A DNA stretch of 64,000 bases from Clostridium sp. AM58-1XD (GCF_003464085.1 NZ_QSDR01000024.1:10662-74661), one strand, 5' to 3'; shown: positions 18,298-27,517, numbered from the stretch's first letter. Notes: a model not told the origin generated them from the sequence alone. Numbers and translations: made by a program.

Positions 18298-19497
18298 ATG
18301 GAAATTATTATTGGCTTTACTATCATCGTTGCTATCCTGGTTATCGGTGATACAATCTCAACTGCTACAAAGGCAGTTATTCCGTCTGTATTCGTACAGG
18401 CATTGTTATTCATGGTAGGTTTCTGGACAGTCCTTCCAAAGGATATTGTTACTACCTCAGGCTTTGCAGGTCTTTCCCTGCTGGCTATGTATCTGTTAAT
18501 TACTCACATGGGAACCATGCTTGACTTAAAACAGCTGATCGAGCAGTGGAGAACCGTTGTGATCGCATGTGCAGGTCTTGTAGGTATCGTTCTCGGATGT
18601 ATGACTATCGGCAGAATGGTTCTTGGAAGCGACATCGCATTCATCGCTACACCTCCGTTAACCGGTGGTACCGTAGCTACTCTCTTAATGGGTGAAGCTG
18701 CTAAGGAAAAAGGCCTTGAAGACTTAATCGTACTTCCAATCCTCGTATACGTAGGACAGGGCTTCGTTGGATATCCTTTAACATCCTTCATGTTAAAGAA
18801 AGAAGACCGCAGACTCTTAAATCTGTACCGTTCCGGCCAGATGAAACGTGTTGAGCAGGCAGAAGGCGGCGAAGTAGAAGGCAAGTTCCGTGTGATTCCT
18901 CCTGTACCTGAGAAATATGAGTCCAATACATTTATGCTCCTTCGTCTTGGCTTCGTTGCTATGTTAGCTTATTTCACAGCTACAGCACTGAACAAAGGCC
19001 TTGCAGCAATGGGCGCATCCTTTACAATTCATAAACTCGTTGTATGTCTGATCTTTGGTGTTATCGCTTCTGAGATCGGTTTCGTTGAGAAGAAGACCCT
19101 GAATAAGGCTAACTCCTTCGGTTTCCTGATGACAGCACTGTTAGGCTATATCTTCGCTGACTTAAACCGTTCCACACCGGAAATGGTTGTTCAGTTAATT
19201 GGTCCGTTGATCGGTATCCTGTTCTTCGGTATTGCAGGTATGTACGTAATCGTATTCTTTGTCGGCAAGTTACTTCATGAGTCTCCTGCAATGGCATGGT
19301 CTATCGCCATGAACGCACTGTATGGATTCCCTCAGAACTTCATGCTCACACATGAGTCCGCTAAGAGTGTAACAGAAGATGCTGATGAAAGAGAATTCCT
19401 GATCGAGCAGACACTTCCAAAGATGCTGGTCGGCGGTTTCGTAACAGTTACGATCGCTTCCGTAATTATCGCAGGTATCTTTATCGGAATGCTGTAA
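18298..19497 (+). CDS. Polytopic membrane transporter, GltS-like (sodium/glutamate symporter-like)
   Basis: This 399-residue protein has about ten to twelve hydrophobic segments and little else. The segment ATPPLTGGTVATLLMGEAA, a glycine-rich loop after a helix, and the repeated organisation of the two halves resemble sodium/carboxylate symporters of the GltS type. I am sure of a transporter but not of the substrate. Its codon usage is uniform (TTA/CTT, GTA) and similar to the dipeptidase gene just upstream, and both appear to share the promoter at 16881. A terminator follows. Confidence 0.7.
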   Translation: MEIIIGFTIIVAILVIGDTISTATKAVIPSVFVQALLFMVGFWTVLPKDIVTTSGFAGLSLLAMYLLITHMGTMLDLKQLIEQWRTVVIACAGLVGIVLGCMTIGRMVLGSDIAFIATPPLTGGTVATLLMGEAAKEKGLEDLIVLPILVYVGQGFVGYPLTSFMLKKEDRRLLNLYRSGQMKRVEQAEGGEVEGKFRVIPPVPEKYESNTFMLLRLGFVAMLAYFTATALNKGLAAMGASFTIHKLVVCLIFGVIASEIGFVEKKTLNKANSFGFLMTALLGYIFADLNRSTPEMVVQLIGPLIGILFFGIAGMYVIVFFVGKLLHESPAMAWSIAMNALYGFPQNFMLTHESAKSVTEDADEREFLIEQTLPKMLVGGFVTVTIASVIIAGIFIGML

Positions 19498-19524
19498 TTA
19501 AATCCACAATTTCATAAAACAGAC

Positions 19525-19575
19525 AAGGGTATTGCCAATAATCGGTTCTCCGACGCTGGCAGTACCCTTTTTCTA
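19525..19575 (+). terminator. Rho-independent terminator after the transporter gene
   Basis: AAGGGTATTGCCA and TGGCAGTACCCTT form a stem with one mismatch around a loop of 19 bases, followed by TTTTTCT on the plus strand. It ends the dipeptidase-transporter unit. Confidence 0.75.
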
Positions 19576-19598
19576 ATTCCAAATTACGGAAAAATGTT

Positions 19599-19627
19599 TT
19601 GATACGGAAGCCATATCGTTGTATAAT
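19599..19627 (+). promoter_or_regulatory. Promoter of the two-component operon
   Basis: TTGATA (19599-19604), 17-base spacer, perfect TATAAT (19622-19627). Transcription would begin about 35 bases before the response regulator start. Confidence 0.65.
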
Positions 19628-19669
19628 AGTATCTGACAGAACGAACACTAGAGAAAAGGAGGACTTCTC

Positions 19670-20368
19670 ATGCAGAATATTCTTGTCTGTGATGACGACA
19701 AAGAAATCGTCGATGCAATTGATATATATCTTTCCAGTGAGGGATTTCATGTAATTAAGGCTTATGACGGTTATGAGGCGCTTGACCTGCTGGAAGAAAA
19801 CGAGGTAGACCTGATGATTGTGGACGTCATGATGCCAGGTCTGGACGGAATCCACACGACCAGAAAAGTGCGGGAAACAAGCAGTATTCCAATCATTATC
19901 CTCTCAGCAAAATCGGAGGACAATGACAAAATTTTAGGTCTCAATATTGGTGCAGACGACTATATCACCAAGCCGTTTAATCCCCTGGAGCTGGTAGCCA
20001 GGGTCAAATCCCAGCTCAGACGCTATACTCTGCTCGGCAACATCAACCAGCAGCAGGAAAACGAGCACATTTTCAAATGTGGCGGCCTTCAGATCAATGA
20101 TGACAACAAAGAAGTCACTGTGGATGACGAGCTTATCAAACTGACGCCAATCGAATATAATATTCTACTCCTTCTGGTCAGGAATGCGGGAAAAGTATTT
20201 TCTATTGATGAAATCTATGAGCAGATTTGGAATGAGGAGGCAATCGGTGCAGACAATACCGTAGCAGTACATATCCGTCACATCCGTGAAAAAATTGAGA
20301 TTAATCCCAGGGAGCCTCGCTATCTGAAGGTCGTCTGGGGCGTCGGATATAAAATAGAGAAACAATAG
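19670..20368 (+). CDS. OmpR/PhoB-family response regulator (VanR-like)
   Basis: A 232-residue protein with a receiver domain (acidic pocket CDDD at 9-12, phospho-acceptor in LMIVDVMMPGLDG near Asp53, lysine in ITKPFNP) and a C-terminal winged helix (about 135-232, ending VWGVGYKIEKQ). It is followed 7 bases later by its cognate histidine kinase. Targets are unknown; the pair has its own promoter. Confidence 0.95.
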   Translation: MQNILVCDDDKEIVDAIDIYLSSEGFHVIKAYDGYEALDLLEENEVDLMIVDVMMPGLDGIHTTRKVRETSSIPIIILSAKSEDNDKILGLNIGADDYITKPFNPLELVARVKSQLRRYTLLGNINQQQENEHIFKCGGLQINDDNKEVTVDDELIKLTPIEYNILLLLVRNAGKVFSIDEIYEQIWNEEAIGADNTVAVHIRHIREKIEINPREPRYLKVVWGVGYKIEKQ

Positions 20369-20375
20369 GTGGCCT

Positions 20376-22640
20376 ATGAAAAAACATATAATGCTTGTTC
20401 TTCATTTTGCCTTTATTTTCTTCGCTCTTTTAGGAATCGGGCTGATGTTTGTAAACTCCAATTACGGGCGCGGCCTGTCCTGGCTCTCCTCTGAAAAGTA
20501 TGAAAATTCAGAACCATTTGAAGAACAGCTGAAACTCGATATTCATCACATTTTTGATTATGTCAATTACAGAGATGTTTTCGAGACGAACGGAACACTG
20601 GATCTCAATAAAAATATAGCCGGTATTTCCTATGTAAACTCACCGGATGAAGAAGAGATATTCACTCTGGATGAACTGGTCCGTTATGCCAGGACAAGAG
20701 GGTATTCCCTGGACGAGAATAAGAACGTCATTGGCGTTCCTGTAGAGGATAATTCGGAGGTCAATATCAGGGTAAACTGGAAAGCCTACAAGCCTAATGA
20801 ACATTATTCCGGCCCTGGAGACATTTTTTCCACCATGGACAGCCTGTCCAAAGAAACGCTTACATGCCTAGGTGATTATTACAAGGTCGTTCAGTTTATG
20901 ATGGAACAGCCGTCGAATATTTATTTTCAGATTCGATACCAGCGTTCCGACACGGAAGCCAGCGTTTATACAAATGCGCCTGATAAGACTGTCGATGAAT
21001 TGAAAGCCCTTGGAAAGTACTGTTTTGTCAGCGGTTCTTCCCTCTCTCTTGATTCCAATTTATCGAATCCTCCGGCTGAAATGACCGTTTCCGCAGAATC
21101 ATCCAATCCTTACGGAAATAATAATTACTACGCGATTGTAGCTGTCGATACGAATTATCCGGCGGTGGATGCCTATTCAGCAGGAAATGCCTCATTTCAC
21201 CGCATGCGGGTATTTTACATTATTGGACTGCTGTGTCTTCTTGTAGGCCTGCTGGGCACCCTGATTACCCTCTATCAGATCGTATCCTCTTATCGCGTAA
21301 AGAAGCTGATCTATCTGGATAAAGTCACCTTTGAAGGAAGTGTGATTCTCAGCCTGCTCAGCATATTGTTTTTTACTTATTTAAGCGATAAGACAATCTG
21401 TAAACTGCTGCACACCCTTTTCAGTATTCCTTATTGGAATTATATCGATATGGTCGTGCATTTAAGCATTACCTATATTATCTGTCTGATTGAAGGATTC
21501 AGCATATTGAGAAGATACCATGCAAAAACGCTGTGGTCCAACAGTATGTTCCGCAATTTCCGCAAACAAGTATCCCTGTATTTTCTGCATCACAGGTTTA
21601 CTGTGCGTTTTGCTGTATATTATCTCGTTTTCCTGGTCATGAATTTCTGCCTGTGGGGCGGCGTTTTTCTGGTTGCATTCTATATTGACGGAGCGACTGG
21701 AATGGCCTTGTCCGCAGTCCTTGGAACACTCCTGTTCCTCCTCGACGTGTGGGGATTTCATATGCTGTTTCACAGTGCATGGGAACAGGACAGAATCAAC
21801 GATGCCGTCAAAAGCATATCCTCAGGAAATACGTCCTACCAGATCGATACCTCCCTTTTCACAGGAAAAGAAAAGGTGCTGGCTGAAAGTATTAACAACA
21901 TAGGAATCGGCCTGGAAACGGCCCTTCAGGAACAGGTAAAAAGCGAGCGTCTGAAAGCCGACCTGATTACAAATGTTTCCCATGACATTAAGACGCCTCT
22001 GACATCCATCATCAATTATGTAGATTTAATTAAACGCGAAAAGATTCAGAATCCTAAGATTCAGGATTATCTGAATGTCCTGGATCAGAAGTCACAGCGT
22101 CTGAAAACACTGACAGAGGACTTGGTAGAGGCTTCAAAGGCCAGCTCCGGAAATATGCAGCTGGAGTTCACAGATATTGATTTTTCAGAACTAATCTATC
22201 AGACCAACGGTGAATTTGAAGAAAAATTTGAAATACGGCGTCTGGAGCTGGTTACCTCTATCCCGGAAAAACGAATCATCATTGAAGCAGACGGCCGGAG
22301 ACTTTGGAGAATCCTTGAAAACCTTTATAACAATGCATTCAAATATGCGATGGAAGGAAGCCGGATTTATGTAGATCTGGAAGAATCAGAAGATGGTTCC
22401 ATGGCTGCATTTACCATTAAAAATGTCTCAGCAAATCCTCTGAATATCAATGCGGATGAACTGACCGAACGTTTTGTCCGCGGAGATGTGGCCAGAACGA
22501 CGGAAGGAAGCGGACTCGGACTTTCTATTGCCAAAAGCCTTACACAGCTCCAGAATGGTGTATTCACCCTCCACATTGACGGAGATCTATTTAAAGCTCA
22601 GGTTCGGTTCCCCATTAAAAAGAACTCCTCAAATACGTGA
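20376..22640 (+). CDS. Membrane sensor histidine kinase with large extracytoplasmic and multi-helix region
   Basis: A 754-residue protein. A first helix (about 5-25) precedes an extracytoplasmic domain of about 240 residues. Then come about five to six membrane helices (about 280-470), a HAMP-like stretch, the HisKA box NVSHDIKTPLTSIINY (about 535-550), and a HATPase domain with NNAFKYA and GSGLGLSIAK. It phosphorylates the response regulator upstream. The extra helices make it longer than VanS. The ligand is unknown. Confidence 0.92.
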   Translation: MKKHIMLVLHFAFIFFALLGIGLMFVNSNYGRGLSWLSSEKYENSEPFEEQLKLDIHHIFDYVNYRDVFETNGTLDLNKNIAGISYVNSPDEEEIFTLDELVRYARTRGYSLDENKNVIGVPVEDNSEVNIRVNWKAYKPNEHYSGPGDIFSTMDSLSKETLTCLGDYYKVVQFMMEQPSNIYFQIRYQRSDTEASVYTNAPDKTVDELKALGKYCFVSGSSLSLDSNLSNPPAEMTVSAESSNPYGNNNYYAIVAVDTNYPAVDAYSAGNASFHRMRVFYIIGLLCLLVGLLGTLITLYQIVSSYRVKKLIYLDKVTFEGSVILSLLSILFFTYLSDKTICKLLHTLFSIPYWNYIDMVVHLSITYIICLIEGFSILRRYHAKTLWSNSMFRNFRKQVSLYFLHHRFTVRFAVYYLVFLVMNFCLWGGVFLVAFYIDGATGMALSAVLGTLLFLLDVWGFHMLFHSAWEQDRINDAVKSISSGNTSYQIDTSLFTGKEKVLAESINNIGIGLETALQEQVKSERLKADLITNVSHDIKTPLTSIINYVDLIKREKIQNPKIQDYLNVLDQKSQRLKTLTEDLVEASKASSGNMQLEFTDIDFSELIYQTNGEFEEKFEIRRLELVTSIPEKRIIIEADGRRLWRILENLYNNAFKYAMEGSRIYVDLEESEDGSMAAFTIKNVSANPLNINADELTERFVRGDVARTTEGSGLGLSIAKSLTQLQNGVFTLHIDGDLFKAQVRFPIKKNSSNT

Positions 22641-22683
22641 TTAAAACGGCTCTGTTCTGGCTGCAGACGAATTCTGTAATCAA

Positions 22684-22725
22684 AACCCTCCACTATAACA
22701 CCGGAATTTGTTTTTATGATATAAT
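22684..22725 (+). promoter_or_regulatory. MerR-type promoter upstream of merR-like gene
   Basis: The 19-nt element AACCCTCCACTATAACACC (22684-22702) includes a -35-like ATAACA (22695-22700). It is followed, after exactly 19 bases, by a perfect TATAAT (22720-22725). The overlong 19-bp spacer is the hallmark of MerR-activated promoters. The element recurs at 23504 with one change, ahead of the ABC genes. Confidence 0.6.
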
Positions 22726-22750
22726 CATCTGATCGATGGAGGAAAAACCA

Positions 22751-23518
22751 ATGGAACGAATTTACTCAACGTCAGAAGCGGCTGCACTAATCGGAGTTCA
22801 TCCCAATACTGTAAGGCTTTATGAACAGCTGCATTTTATATCGGCTCCGGGAAGAAAGGCAAATGGATACCGTATATTTACTGAACTGCATATCCAGCAG
22901 CTTACCATGGTACGCCTGGCATTTCAGGTGGAAGTTCTTCAGAATGGTCTGAGAAAGAAAGCCGTTGAAATCGTGAAAACGATTGGTCAGTGTGATTTCT
23001 CCACGGCGCTCGAAATGGTTCAGATTTATCTTGATCAGATTGAACAGGAACGTGTCCATGCCGAAGAGGCAATACAGATTACGAAAGATCTGATAGATGG
23101 AAAAGGCAGTCCTACGCTCCCTTCTGTCAGTCTTACCAGGAAGGAAACTGCTGAATATCTCGGAATCACAATCGATACGCTCCGCAACTGGGAATTAAAC
23201 GGGCTGTTATCGGTTAAACGGATGAAGAACGGCTTCCGGGTATACACGGCTGCGGATATCGGGCGTCTGAAAGTAATCCGCTCTCTGCGCTGTGCAAACT
23301 ATTCTCTGGCTGCGATACTGCGTATGCTGCAGGCGCTCTCAGCTGATCCTGATACAGATATCCGCAGGGCCATTAATACTCCCGCCGAGGGCGACGATAT
23401 TTTTACTGCATGTGACAGTCTGCTGATTTCCCTCTCTCATGCAGAAAGCAATTTCAAACAGATTTACGGTCTGATCGAGAACGTGATAAAAAAACTCAAT
23501 ACAAACCCTCCACTTTAA
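22751..23518 (+). CDS. MerR-family regulator with two tandem DNA-binding domains
   Basis: A 255-residue protein from the ATG at 22751, which lies 8 bases after GGAGG; an ATG at 22736 overlaps that site. It has two MerR-type helix-turn-helix domains: residues about 4-70 (STSEAAALIGVHPNTVRLYE) and about 130-195 (LTRKETAEYLGITIDTLRNW), separated by a helical coiled region. This is unusual, since MerR proteins normally carry one and dimerise. The stop codon lies inside the second promoter element. It probably activates itself and the ABC transporter. Confidence 0.85.
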   Translation: MERIYSTSEAAALIGVHPNTVRLYEQLHFISAPGRKANGYRIFTELHIQQLTMVRLAFQVEVLQNGLRKKAVEIVKTIGQCDFSTALEMVQIYLDQIEQERVHAEEAIQITKDLIDGKGSPTLPSVSLTRKETAEYLGITIDTLRNWELNGLLSVKRMKNGFRVYTAADIGRLKVIRSLRCANYSLAAILRMLQALSADPDTDIRRAINTPAEGDDIFTACDSLLISLSHAESNFKQIYGLIENVIKKLNTNPPL

Positions 23519-23545
23519 CACCAGTCTATTGACTGGTGTTATTCT
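23504..23545 (+). promoter_or_regulatory. MerR-type promoter of the ABC transporter genes, overlapping the merR stop codon
   Basis: AACCCTCCACTTTAACACC (23504-23522) repeats 18 of 19 bases of the upstream element. It holds -35-like TTAACA (23515-23520), a 19-base spacer and TATTCT (23540-23545). A perfect 10-bp inverted repeat, AACACCAGTC-TATT-GACTGGTGTT (23517-23540), centres on the spacer, as in MerR operators. The hairpin could also act as a weak terminator of merR. Confidence 0.6.
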
Positions 23546-23575
23546 TTTATTATCAACAATTAAGGAGGTACACAA

Positions 23576-24298
23576 ATGAAGCCGATAATAACAGTCAATG
23601 GAATAAGCAAATCTTACGGGAGTACTGCTGCCCTTCAAAACCTCTCTTTTTCAGTAGAACCTGGTCATATTTTTGGCATTTTAGGTGAAAATGGAGCTGG
23701 AAAGAGTACTGCGGTGGAATGTATTTTAGGAACAAGAAAACCGGACTGCGGGACTGTCACGATCATGGACATGGACCCTGTATCGGACAGAAGGATGCTG
23801 TTTCAGCATATTGGCGTACAATTTCAGGAATGCAGCTTCCCGGATAAAATTCGTGTGGATGAGCTCTGTAAAGAAACGGCTGTCCTGTATCAGAATTCTG
23901 CCGACTTTAAGGAACTGCTTCATCAATTCGGCCTGGATGAAAAAATGTATAATTACGTAAGCGAACTCTCAGGCGGGCAGCGTCAGCGTCTGTTCATCGT
24001 TCTTGCCCTTATACCAAAACCACAGATTGTGTTTCTGGATGAGCTGACGACCGGTTTGGATCCCAGGGCACGCCGTGATGTCTGGCATTGCCTGAAGTCC
24101 ATGAAGCAGAATGGAATGACCATTGTTTTAACATCTCACTTTATGGATGAGGTTGAAGCGCTGTGTGATCACATTCTGATTTTAAAAAAAGGCACTGCAG
24201 TCTTTGAAGGCGCTCCTGGAGAGGCTGTCAATATCAGCCCGCGCAGCACTTTGGAGGAAGCATACTTATGGCTTACAGAACAGGAGGAATACAATTGA
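23576..24298 (+). CDS. ABC transporter ATP-binding protein
   Basis: A 240-residue nucleotide-binding subunit with Walker A ILGENGAGKSTAVE (about 36-49), Q-loop GVQFQE, signature LSGGQRQRLFI, Walker B IVFLDELTTGLD and H-loop LTSHFMDEVE. It matches the drug/lipid exporter branch (CcmA/DrrA-like). It is the first gene after the MerR-type promoter and its stop overlaps the TTG start of the permease by 4 bases. Confidence 0.95.
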   Translation: MKPIITVNGISKSYGSTAALQNLSFSVEPGHIFGILGENGAGKSTAVECILGTRKPDCGTVTIMDMDPVSDRRMLFQHIGVQFQECSFPDKIRVDELCKETAVLYQNSADFKELLHQFGLDEKMYNYVSELSGGQRQRLFIVLALIPKPQIVFLDELTTGLDPRARRDVWHCLKSMKQNGMTIVLTSHFMDEVEALCDHILILKKGTAVFEGAPGEAVNISPRSTLEEAYLWLTEQEEYN

Positions 24299-25035
24299 AA
24301 CGATTTCTTACACTGATGAAAACTGAATTGAAATTATCTCTGCGAGGTCTGGACATGCTGATTTTTGCAGTTATCTTTCCGGTCGTAATGGTCATACTGT
24401 TAGGCATGATCTATGGAAATTCTCCTGCTTATTCCGGAGCATCCTATACCTTTCTGGAACAGTCCTTCGGCGCGCTTGTATCCATTTCTATCTGTGCCGG
24501 AGGAGCGATGGGACTTCCTCTGCTCATATCTGAATACAGGCAGAAAAAAATATTAAAGCGTTTTCAGGTTACACCAGTCAGCCCTGTACTGCTACTGTGT
24601 GTACATTCTGCAATCTATGCCCTTTATGCTCTTGTCTCACTGGCCCTCGTTTACAGCTGCTCAGCAGCCTTCTTTGGATACCGCATGCAGGGATCAGCCA
24701 AGTTATTCTTTCTAAGCTATCTGCTGGTTATGATGTCAATATTCAGCATCGGACTGGTAATAGGCGGAACAGCCCCCGACTTAAAGTCTGCCGGAATAAT
24801 AGCGAGCATACTCTATTTTCCTATGATGATCTTTTCCGGCGCAACGCTGCCCTACGAAATTATGCCACTCCCACTCCAACGGGTATCCGATATCCTTCCT
24901 CTGACCCAGGCTATCAAGCTTTTAAAATCCGCTTCTCTGGGAATTCCCCTGGAAAGTGCGGCCCCTGTCATTTATCTTATTATCCTTTTTATCTGCTGCA
25001 GCGCTGCGGCCGCCAACCTTTTTAAGTGGGAATAA
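24295..25035 (+). CDS. ABC-2 type exporter permease
   Basis: This 246-residue membrane protein with six hydrophobic segments has the ABC-2 pattern, including ISEYRQKKILKRFQVTPVSP and GGTAPDLKSAGIIASILYFP. The start is a TTG at 24295, 7 bases after AGGAGG, overlapping the ATPase stop (TTGA). An upstream in-frame ATG at 24268 would need to be read inside the ATPase gene and lacks a ribosome site. It probably exports a toxic compound sensed by the MerR protein. Confidence 0.9.
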   Translation: MKRFLTLMKTELKLSLRGLDMLIFAVIFPVVMVILLGMIYGNSPAYSGASYTFLEQSFGALVSISICAGGAMGLPLLISEYRQKKILKRFQVTPVSPVLLLCVHSAIYALYALVSLALVYSCSAAFFGYRMQGSAKLFFLSYLLVMMSIFSIGLVIGGTAPDLKSAGIIASILYFPMMIFSGATLPYEIMPLPLQRVSDILPLTQAIKLLKSASLGIPLESAAPVIYLIILFICCSAAAANLFKWE

Positions 25036-25063
25036 CCGCCAGTCATTTCCTGATAATATAAAA

Positions 25064-25126
25064 AGTCTCCGACAGCAGATGTTATACCTGGTATCCGCCA
25101 GGTTATAGCATCCATTGCCGGAGACT
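25064..25126. terminator. Long hairpin between convergent genes
   Basis: Arms beginning AGTCTCCG and ending CGGAGACT enclose an inner stem (GATGTTATACCTGG with CCAGGTTATAGCATC, two defects). It sits between the convergent ABC permease gene and the NlpC/P60 gene and is probably a bidirectional terminator, though its U tracts are weak. Confidence 0.5.
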
Positions 25127-25186
25127 ATATAATTCTATAGTTCCCATCTAATATTACTTCTATGAAAGGATCGATTCTATATCATA

Positions 25187-26770
25187 TCAGCCAAAAATTC
25201 TCCATCCGCAGATAAAGTTATTGGCCCACCAAGAGCTGAGGCTCCTCTGTACAACACGTCCATTACTGGAGGAAGCATCGATAACCTGTCCTCCGCCCGC
25301 TACAATACCGACGTGGCCTCTCACGACGATAATATCGCCGGCCTGCAGGCTGCCGAAATTCGTAATCTTCTGATATCTTCCTACATTTCTCCAACCGGAT
25401 GATGTGAGGTAACTCTGCCTTACTCCTGACTGATTCAGACACCAGTATACAAAACCAGAACAGTCAAATGCATTCGGCCCTTTGGACCCCCATACATATG
25501 GACTTCCTACTTTGGACCTGGCTACAGAAATCAAGGTACTTACACCTGAACCATTATGTACGACTGCTCCGCCGCCCCCTGAGCTTCCTCCTGTAGATCC
25601 TCCGCCGGAATTTCCCTTGTTGTTATTCGTTTTTCCGCCCGTCGATTCCTTTGTCGGTTTCGGCTTGCTTGGAGCCTTCTTAACATTATCGCCGGTCAGT
25701 GTATTCATGGTTTGAGCGCCGACCAGACCGTCTGCAATCAGTCCATTTTGTTTCTGGAATTCCTTAACGGCTTTCTCTGTAACTTCACCATAATAACTTG
25801 TCACGTTTGTGGATGCTAAATATCCATATTTACTCAGAAGCTGCTGAACCTTCTGAACCGTTTCGCCCTGTTCTCCAAGGGTAAGGCCCATTGCCACTGC
25901 TTCCGGGCTGTTAAGTGCAATTCGTGTAGATGGGCCGAGGAAGCCGTCTACTACCAGGTCATTTCTCGCCTGGAACTGTTTTACAGCCAAGGTCGTATCA
26001 TTACCGTACGCCCCATCCGGCTCTGTAGTCATATATCCCAGCCGCCTTAATTCTTTCTGGCATGCCAGAACTACATCACTCTTCTCGCCATAGGCAATCA
26101 TATTTGGCTTTATCTCATCGCTGTACAACAGGTTCATCGTCTTTTGACCAACCTTACCATCCACGGTGAGTCCATTGACCTGCTGAAGCTTATTAACTGC
26201 TGCTTCTGTTGAATCCCCAAAATTGCCGGTAACCAAGTCAGCGCTTGCCAGATATCCCAGCTCATACAGTCTGACCTGAATCTTCTGAATATCGTCGCCG
26301 GATACTCCATTTTCTACAGCATAGTACTTTGCTTCCGGGTCCAGAATTGCATTCAGCGTTTCTTCGCCTACAATTCCATCCTGCGGCAAGCCATTCTGTC
26401 TCTGAAAGTGTTTTACTGCTCCTACGGTAACTTCACCATAAAACTCTGTCGGTTCATCGTTGTCCATAAAGCCCAGCTCCATCAAACGTTCCTGCAGTTT
26501 GGCTACAATGGGATGATGAACACCTATTCTCAGATAATCAGGTATGGGTTCACCTGCTTCTACACCTGCCAGATCAGGAAAAAGCGGTCCGTCCGGTGTC
26601 ATCTGAATAATTTCAATATCCGGGATGATTCCCTCTGGTTCTGGAGCTGCTGTTACAACAATCGGTCCCTCCGGTTTTGCTGCTGCACCGGAACAGGCAG
26701 CCGTCACACAGGCTGCTGCGGCAATCGTACCCATAAGCAGGTACATCTTTAGCGATTCATTTATATTCAT
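25187..26770 (-). CDS. Secreted peptidoglycan hydrolase: four PG-binding domains plus NlpC/P60
   Basis: A 527-residue protein. The N-terminus has a hydrophobic signal (MYLLMGTIAAAACVTAACSG); a cysteine in TAAC could be a weak lipobox. Four peptidoglycan-binding type 1 repeats follow (about 90-150, 155-220, 230-290, 300-360), each ending like VKHFQRQNGLPQDGIVGEET. A low-complexity Ser/Gly/Lys linker precedes the C-terminal NlpC/P60 domain, with catalytic Cys in FDCSGFVYWC and His in GHVGIV. It should cleave stem peptides in the cell wall. It starts at 26770 behind AGAGGG. Confidence 0.92.
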   Translation of the reverse strand: MNINESLKMYLLMGTIAAAACVTAACSGAAAKPEGPIVVTAAPEPEGIIPDIEIIQMTPDGPLFPDLAGVEAGEPIPDYLRIGVHHPIVAKLQERLMELGFMDNDEPTEFYGEVTVGAVKHFQRQNGLPQDGIVGEETLNAILDPEAKYYAVENGVSGDDIQKIQVRLYELGYLASADLVTGNFGDSTEAAVNKLQQVNGLTVDGKVGQKTMNLLYSDEIKPNMIAYGEKSDVVLACQKELRRLGYMTTEPDGAYGNDTTLAVKQFQARNDLVVDGFLGPSTRIALNSPEAVAMGLTLGEQGETVQKVQQLLSKYGYLASTNVTSYYGEVTEKAVKEFQKQNGLIADGLVGAQTMNTLTGDNVKKAPSKPKPTKESTGGKTNNNKGNSGGGSTGGSSGGGGAVVHNGSGVSTLISVARSKVGSPYVWGSKGPNAFDCSGFVYWCLNQSGVRQSYLTSSGWRNVGRYQKITNFGSLQAGDIIVVRGHVGIVAGGGQVIDASSSNGRVVQRSLSSWWANNFICGWRIFG

Positions 26771-27121
26771 GGATTTTACCCTCTTTATTCATACGTTTAT
26801 CGAATAAAGCAACCTGATCCTCCCTGTTTCAGCCGAATCTGGTCGCTCTGTGTCTATTCTAGCATATTTGATGCCTAAAAGAAAATAGGAAATTTACATA
26901 ATCTTTATCTTTTTTTAGTCTTCATAATTCCGTAAATTATTCGTAATGTTTTTTCAATTTTTTTCCAGTAAAATCCCGCAAAAAGGACCCACACGGGGAC
27001 TGTCCGCCTGGATCCTCTAAAACTTGCAATTAATTCCATTCACACATGTGTTGCTTAAAATTTACGCGAAAAAAAGCACCGACCCCACAGCTCTCCGTCT
27101 GCAAAACCAGTACTTTCCAAG
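26771..27121. other. Non-coding stretch between hydrolase gene and tRNA-Lys
   Basis: AT-rich leader of the hydrolase gene followed by a region with the loose inverted pattern AGGACCC/GGATCCT near 26987-27015. No supported gene. The last 55 bases are the downstream flank of tRNA-Lys and recur at the second tRNA copy. Confidence 0.5.
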
Positions 27122-27197
27122 TGCGCCTTCAGGGACTCGAACCCTGGACAAATAGATTAAGAGTCTACTGCTCTACCAACTGAGCTAAAGGCGCTTA
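27067..27197 (-). repeat. 131-bp direct repeat, copy 1 (tRNA-Lys plus 3' flank)
   Basis: Bases 27067-27197 and 28165-28295 match almost perfectly, with only a handful of substitutions, all in the flank downstream of the tRNA. The tRNA parts are identical. The duplicated unit is the whole tRNA plus about 55 bases after its 3' end. Confidence 0.85.
27122..27194 (-). tRNA. tRNA-Lys(CTT), copy 1
   Basis: The reverse complement folds as a full cloverleaf: acceptor GCGCCTT/AAGGCGC, D-arm AGCTCAGTTGGTAGAGC, anticodon loop CTCTTAA (anticodon CTT), T-loop GGTTCGAGTCC, discriminator A. No CCA is encoded. An identical copy lies at 28220-28292. Confidence 0.95.
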
Positions 27198-27434
27198 CTT
27201 ATTTACATGCCTTATGATTGGCACGTTCATTATTATATAACTACAGATAAAAAATGTCAATATTTTTATTAAAGTTTCCTTAATTAAAAATGTCTAATTA
27301 ATAAATCATGCTTCGTGCCAACTAAATTCCAGGATTAAAATATCATAATTCTGTCGGCAAGCTGCGAATGTCATTTTATTCCAACCGCCTGCAGTTGCCG
27401 CATTTTCCATGCTTGCGATGGCGAAAAAACCGGA

Positions 27435-27461
27435 TCGAACCTTGGACAAATAGATTAAGAG
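27435..27461 (-). repeat. Remnant of tRNA-Lys 3' half (possible att scar)
   Basis: A 27-base block, from the T-loop to exactly the anticodon loop, matches tRNA-Lys at 26 of 27 positions, then homology stops. The rest of the tRNA is absent. Tyrosine integrases often recombine within the anticodon loop, so this may be an old attachment site. Confidence 0.6.
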
Positions 27462-27488
27462 GAATCTTGGTCACAAAATTTCCCATTC

Positions 27489-27517
27489 TTGACTTTTTTT
27501 TGAGAATGCTATATAAT
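27489..27517 (+). promoter_or_regulatory. Promoter of the antisense (antitoxin) RNA
   Basis: TTGACT (27489-27494), 17-base spacer and perfect TATAAT (27512-27517) on the plus strand. The nearest plus-strand product is a short RNA that runs into the terminator at 27562-27599; no plus-strand gene follows. Confidence 0.7.
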
